In this document: positions 5,513 to 5,735 of the stretch, piece after piece
Numbering within the stretch: position 1 is the first letter of the stretch
How the letters are laid out: every line of letters starts with the position of its first letter
DNA from: Burkholderiales bacterium
GTDB lineage: Bacteria > Actinomycetota > Thermoleophilia > Gaiellales > Gaiellaceae
DNA: 5,735 bases
Assembly (NCBI GenBank): GCA_025935595.1
Contig: JAICUZ010000174.1
Coordinates: forward strand, 1-5,735
Direction of reading: 5' to 3'
The notes under the pieces: generated by a model
What the model was told of the DNA's origin: nothing
The model's database searches: none
Seen by the model: only the letters and a program-made list of their open reading frames with translations
Translations under genes and position numbers: made by a program

Positions 5513-5735
5513 CTAACGAACGGTTTCGTTTTCGCGCTGCGGCGTGGGGGTCGTGTCCTGCGTCCCCACGGGAAGCTGCGTGGTCGTCTCGGAATGGCTC
5601 GGCGTGTTGCCGGTCACCGAATCCTTGAACTCACGCATCCCGCTGCCGAGCGACCGACCGATCTCCGGCAGCCGCTTCGCACCGAAGAGGAGCAGAGCGA
5701 CGAGGAGCAGGAGGATGATCTCGGGCGCGCCGATG
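5513..5735 (-). CDS. tatA: Twin-arginine translocase subunit TatA (5' end cut by window edge)
   Basis: 73 residues are readable, in frame from 5734 to a TAG at 5513-5515; only the first few residues should be missing. TatA/TatB-type order is clear: a short lead-in IGAPE, one transmembrane helix IILLLLVALLLFG, the hinge and family hallmark FGAKRLPEIGRSLG, and an amphipathic helix to about REFKDSV. A polar, Thr/Pro/Gln-rich tail follows (TGNTPSHSE... to QRENETVR). TatA oligomerises to form the passage for folded substrates recruited by TatC. The short size and the FGxKRLPE form favour TatA over TatB. The stop lies six bases before the tatC ATG. No promoter can be seen because the window ends inside the gene. 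Confidence 0.94.
   Translation of the reverse strand, partial: IGAPEIILLLLVALLLFGAKRLPEIGRSLGSGMREFKDSVTGNTPSHSETTTQLPVGTQDTTPTPQRENETVR

Noticed and set aside
1..5735. CRISPR array, tRNA, rRNA, transposase or attachment site
   Set aside because: Looked for regular spaced repeats, cloverleaf-like tails and transposase motifs by eye and found none; the only repeats are the palindrome pair and the hexamer run.

Overview
This window reads as chromosomal DNA from a high-GC aerobic bacterium, most likely an actinobacterial lineage. Thermoleophilia/Gaiellales-type organisms are my best guess, from GC content, the minimal TatA-TatC pair and the gene styles. That placement is inference. No plasmid, phage or insertion-sequence gene is visible, and genes fill almost every base.

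Layout. Three genes read rightward (1-1547): the C-terminal end of cytochrome c oxidase subunit III (coxC/ctaE type), a membrane-anchored protein with a UspA-like domain, and a GNAT acetyltransferase. Six genes read leftward (5735 down to 1565): tatA (5' end cut by the window edge), tatC, a COG0402-type amidohydrolase, a membrane-anchored TPR protein, a STAS-domain anti-sigma-factor antagonist, and a diheme cytochrome c lipoprotein. The two sets converge at about 1548-1564. There a pair of 13-base palindromes overlaps the end of the acetyltransferase gene and may act as a terminator or be a dispersed repeat.

The leftward genes are packed like one operon: a 6-base gap tatA-tatC, a 4-base GTGA overlap tatC-amidohydrolase, a 76-base overlap amidohydrolase-TPR, 39 bases TPR-STAS, and 2 bases from the STAS stop to the proposed cytochrome start. 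The respiratory theme is shared by both sides: an oxidase subunit on the right-reading strand and a membrane-tethered cytochrome c on the other. The cytochrome could deliver electrons to a terminal oxidase. Tat translocase exports folded, often cofactor-bearing, redox proteins.

Most notable points: two genes (acetyltransferase and diheme cytochrome) have no ATG/GTG/TTG where their conserved N-termini begin, but each has a CTG exactly there, tied to the preceding stop codon. TatC has His where E. coli TatC has the signal-recognition residue Glu103. The Usp-like domain is fused to two membrane helices and lacks the ATP-binding glycine motif. I see no clear evidence for a wholly new multi-gene system such as defence, CRISPR or a mobile element.
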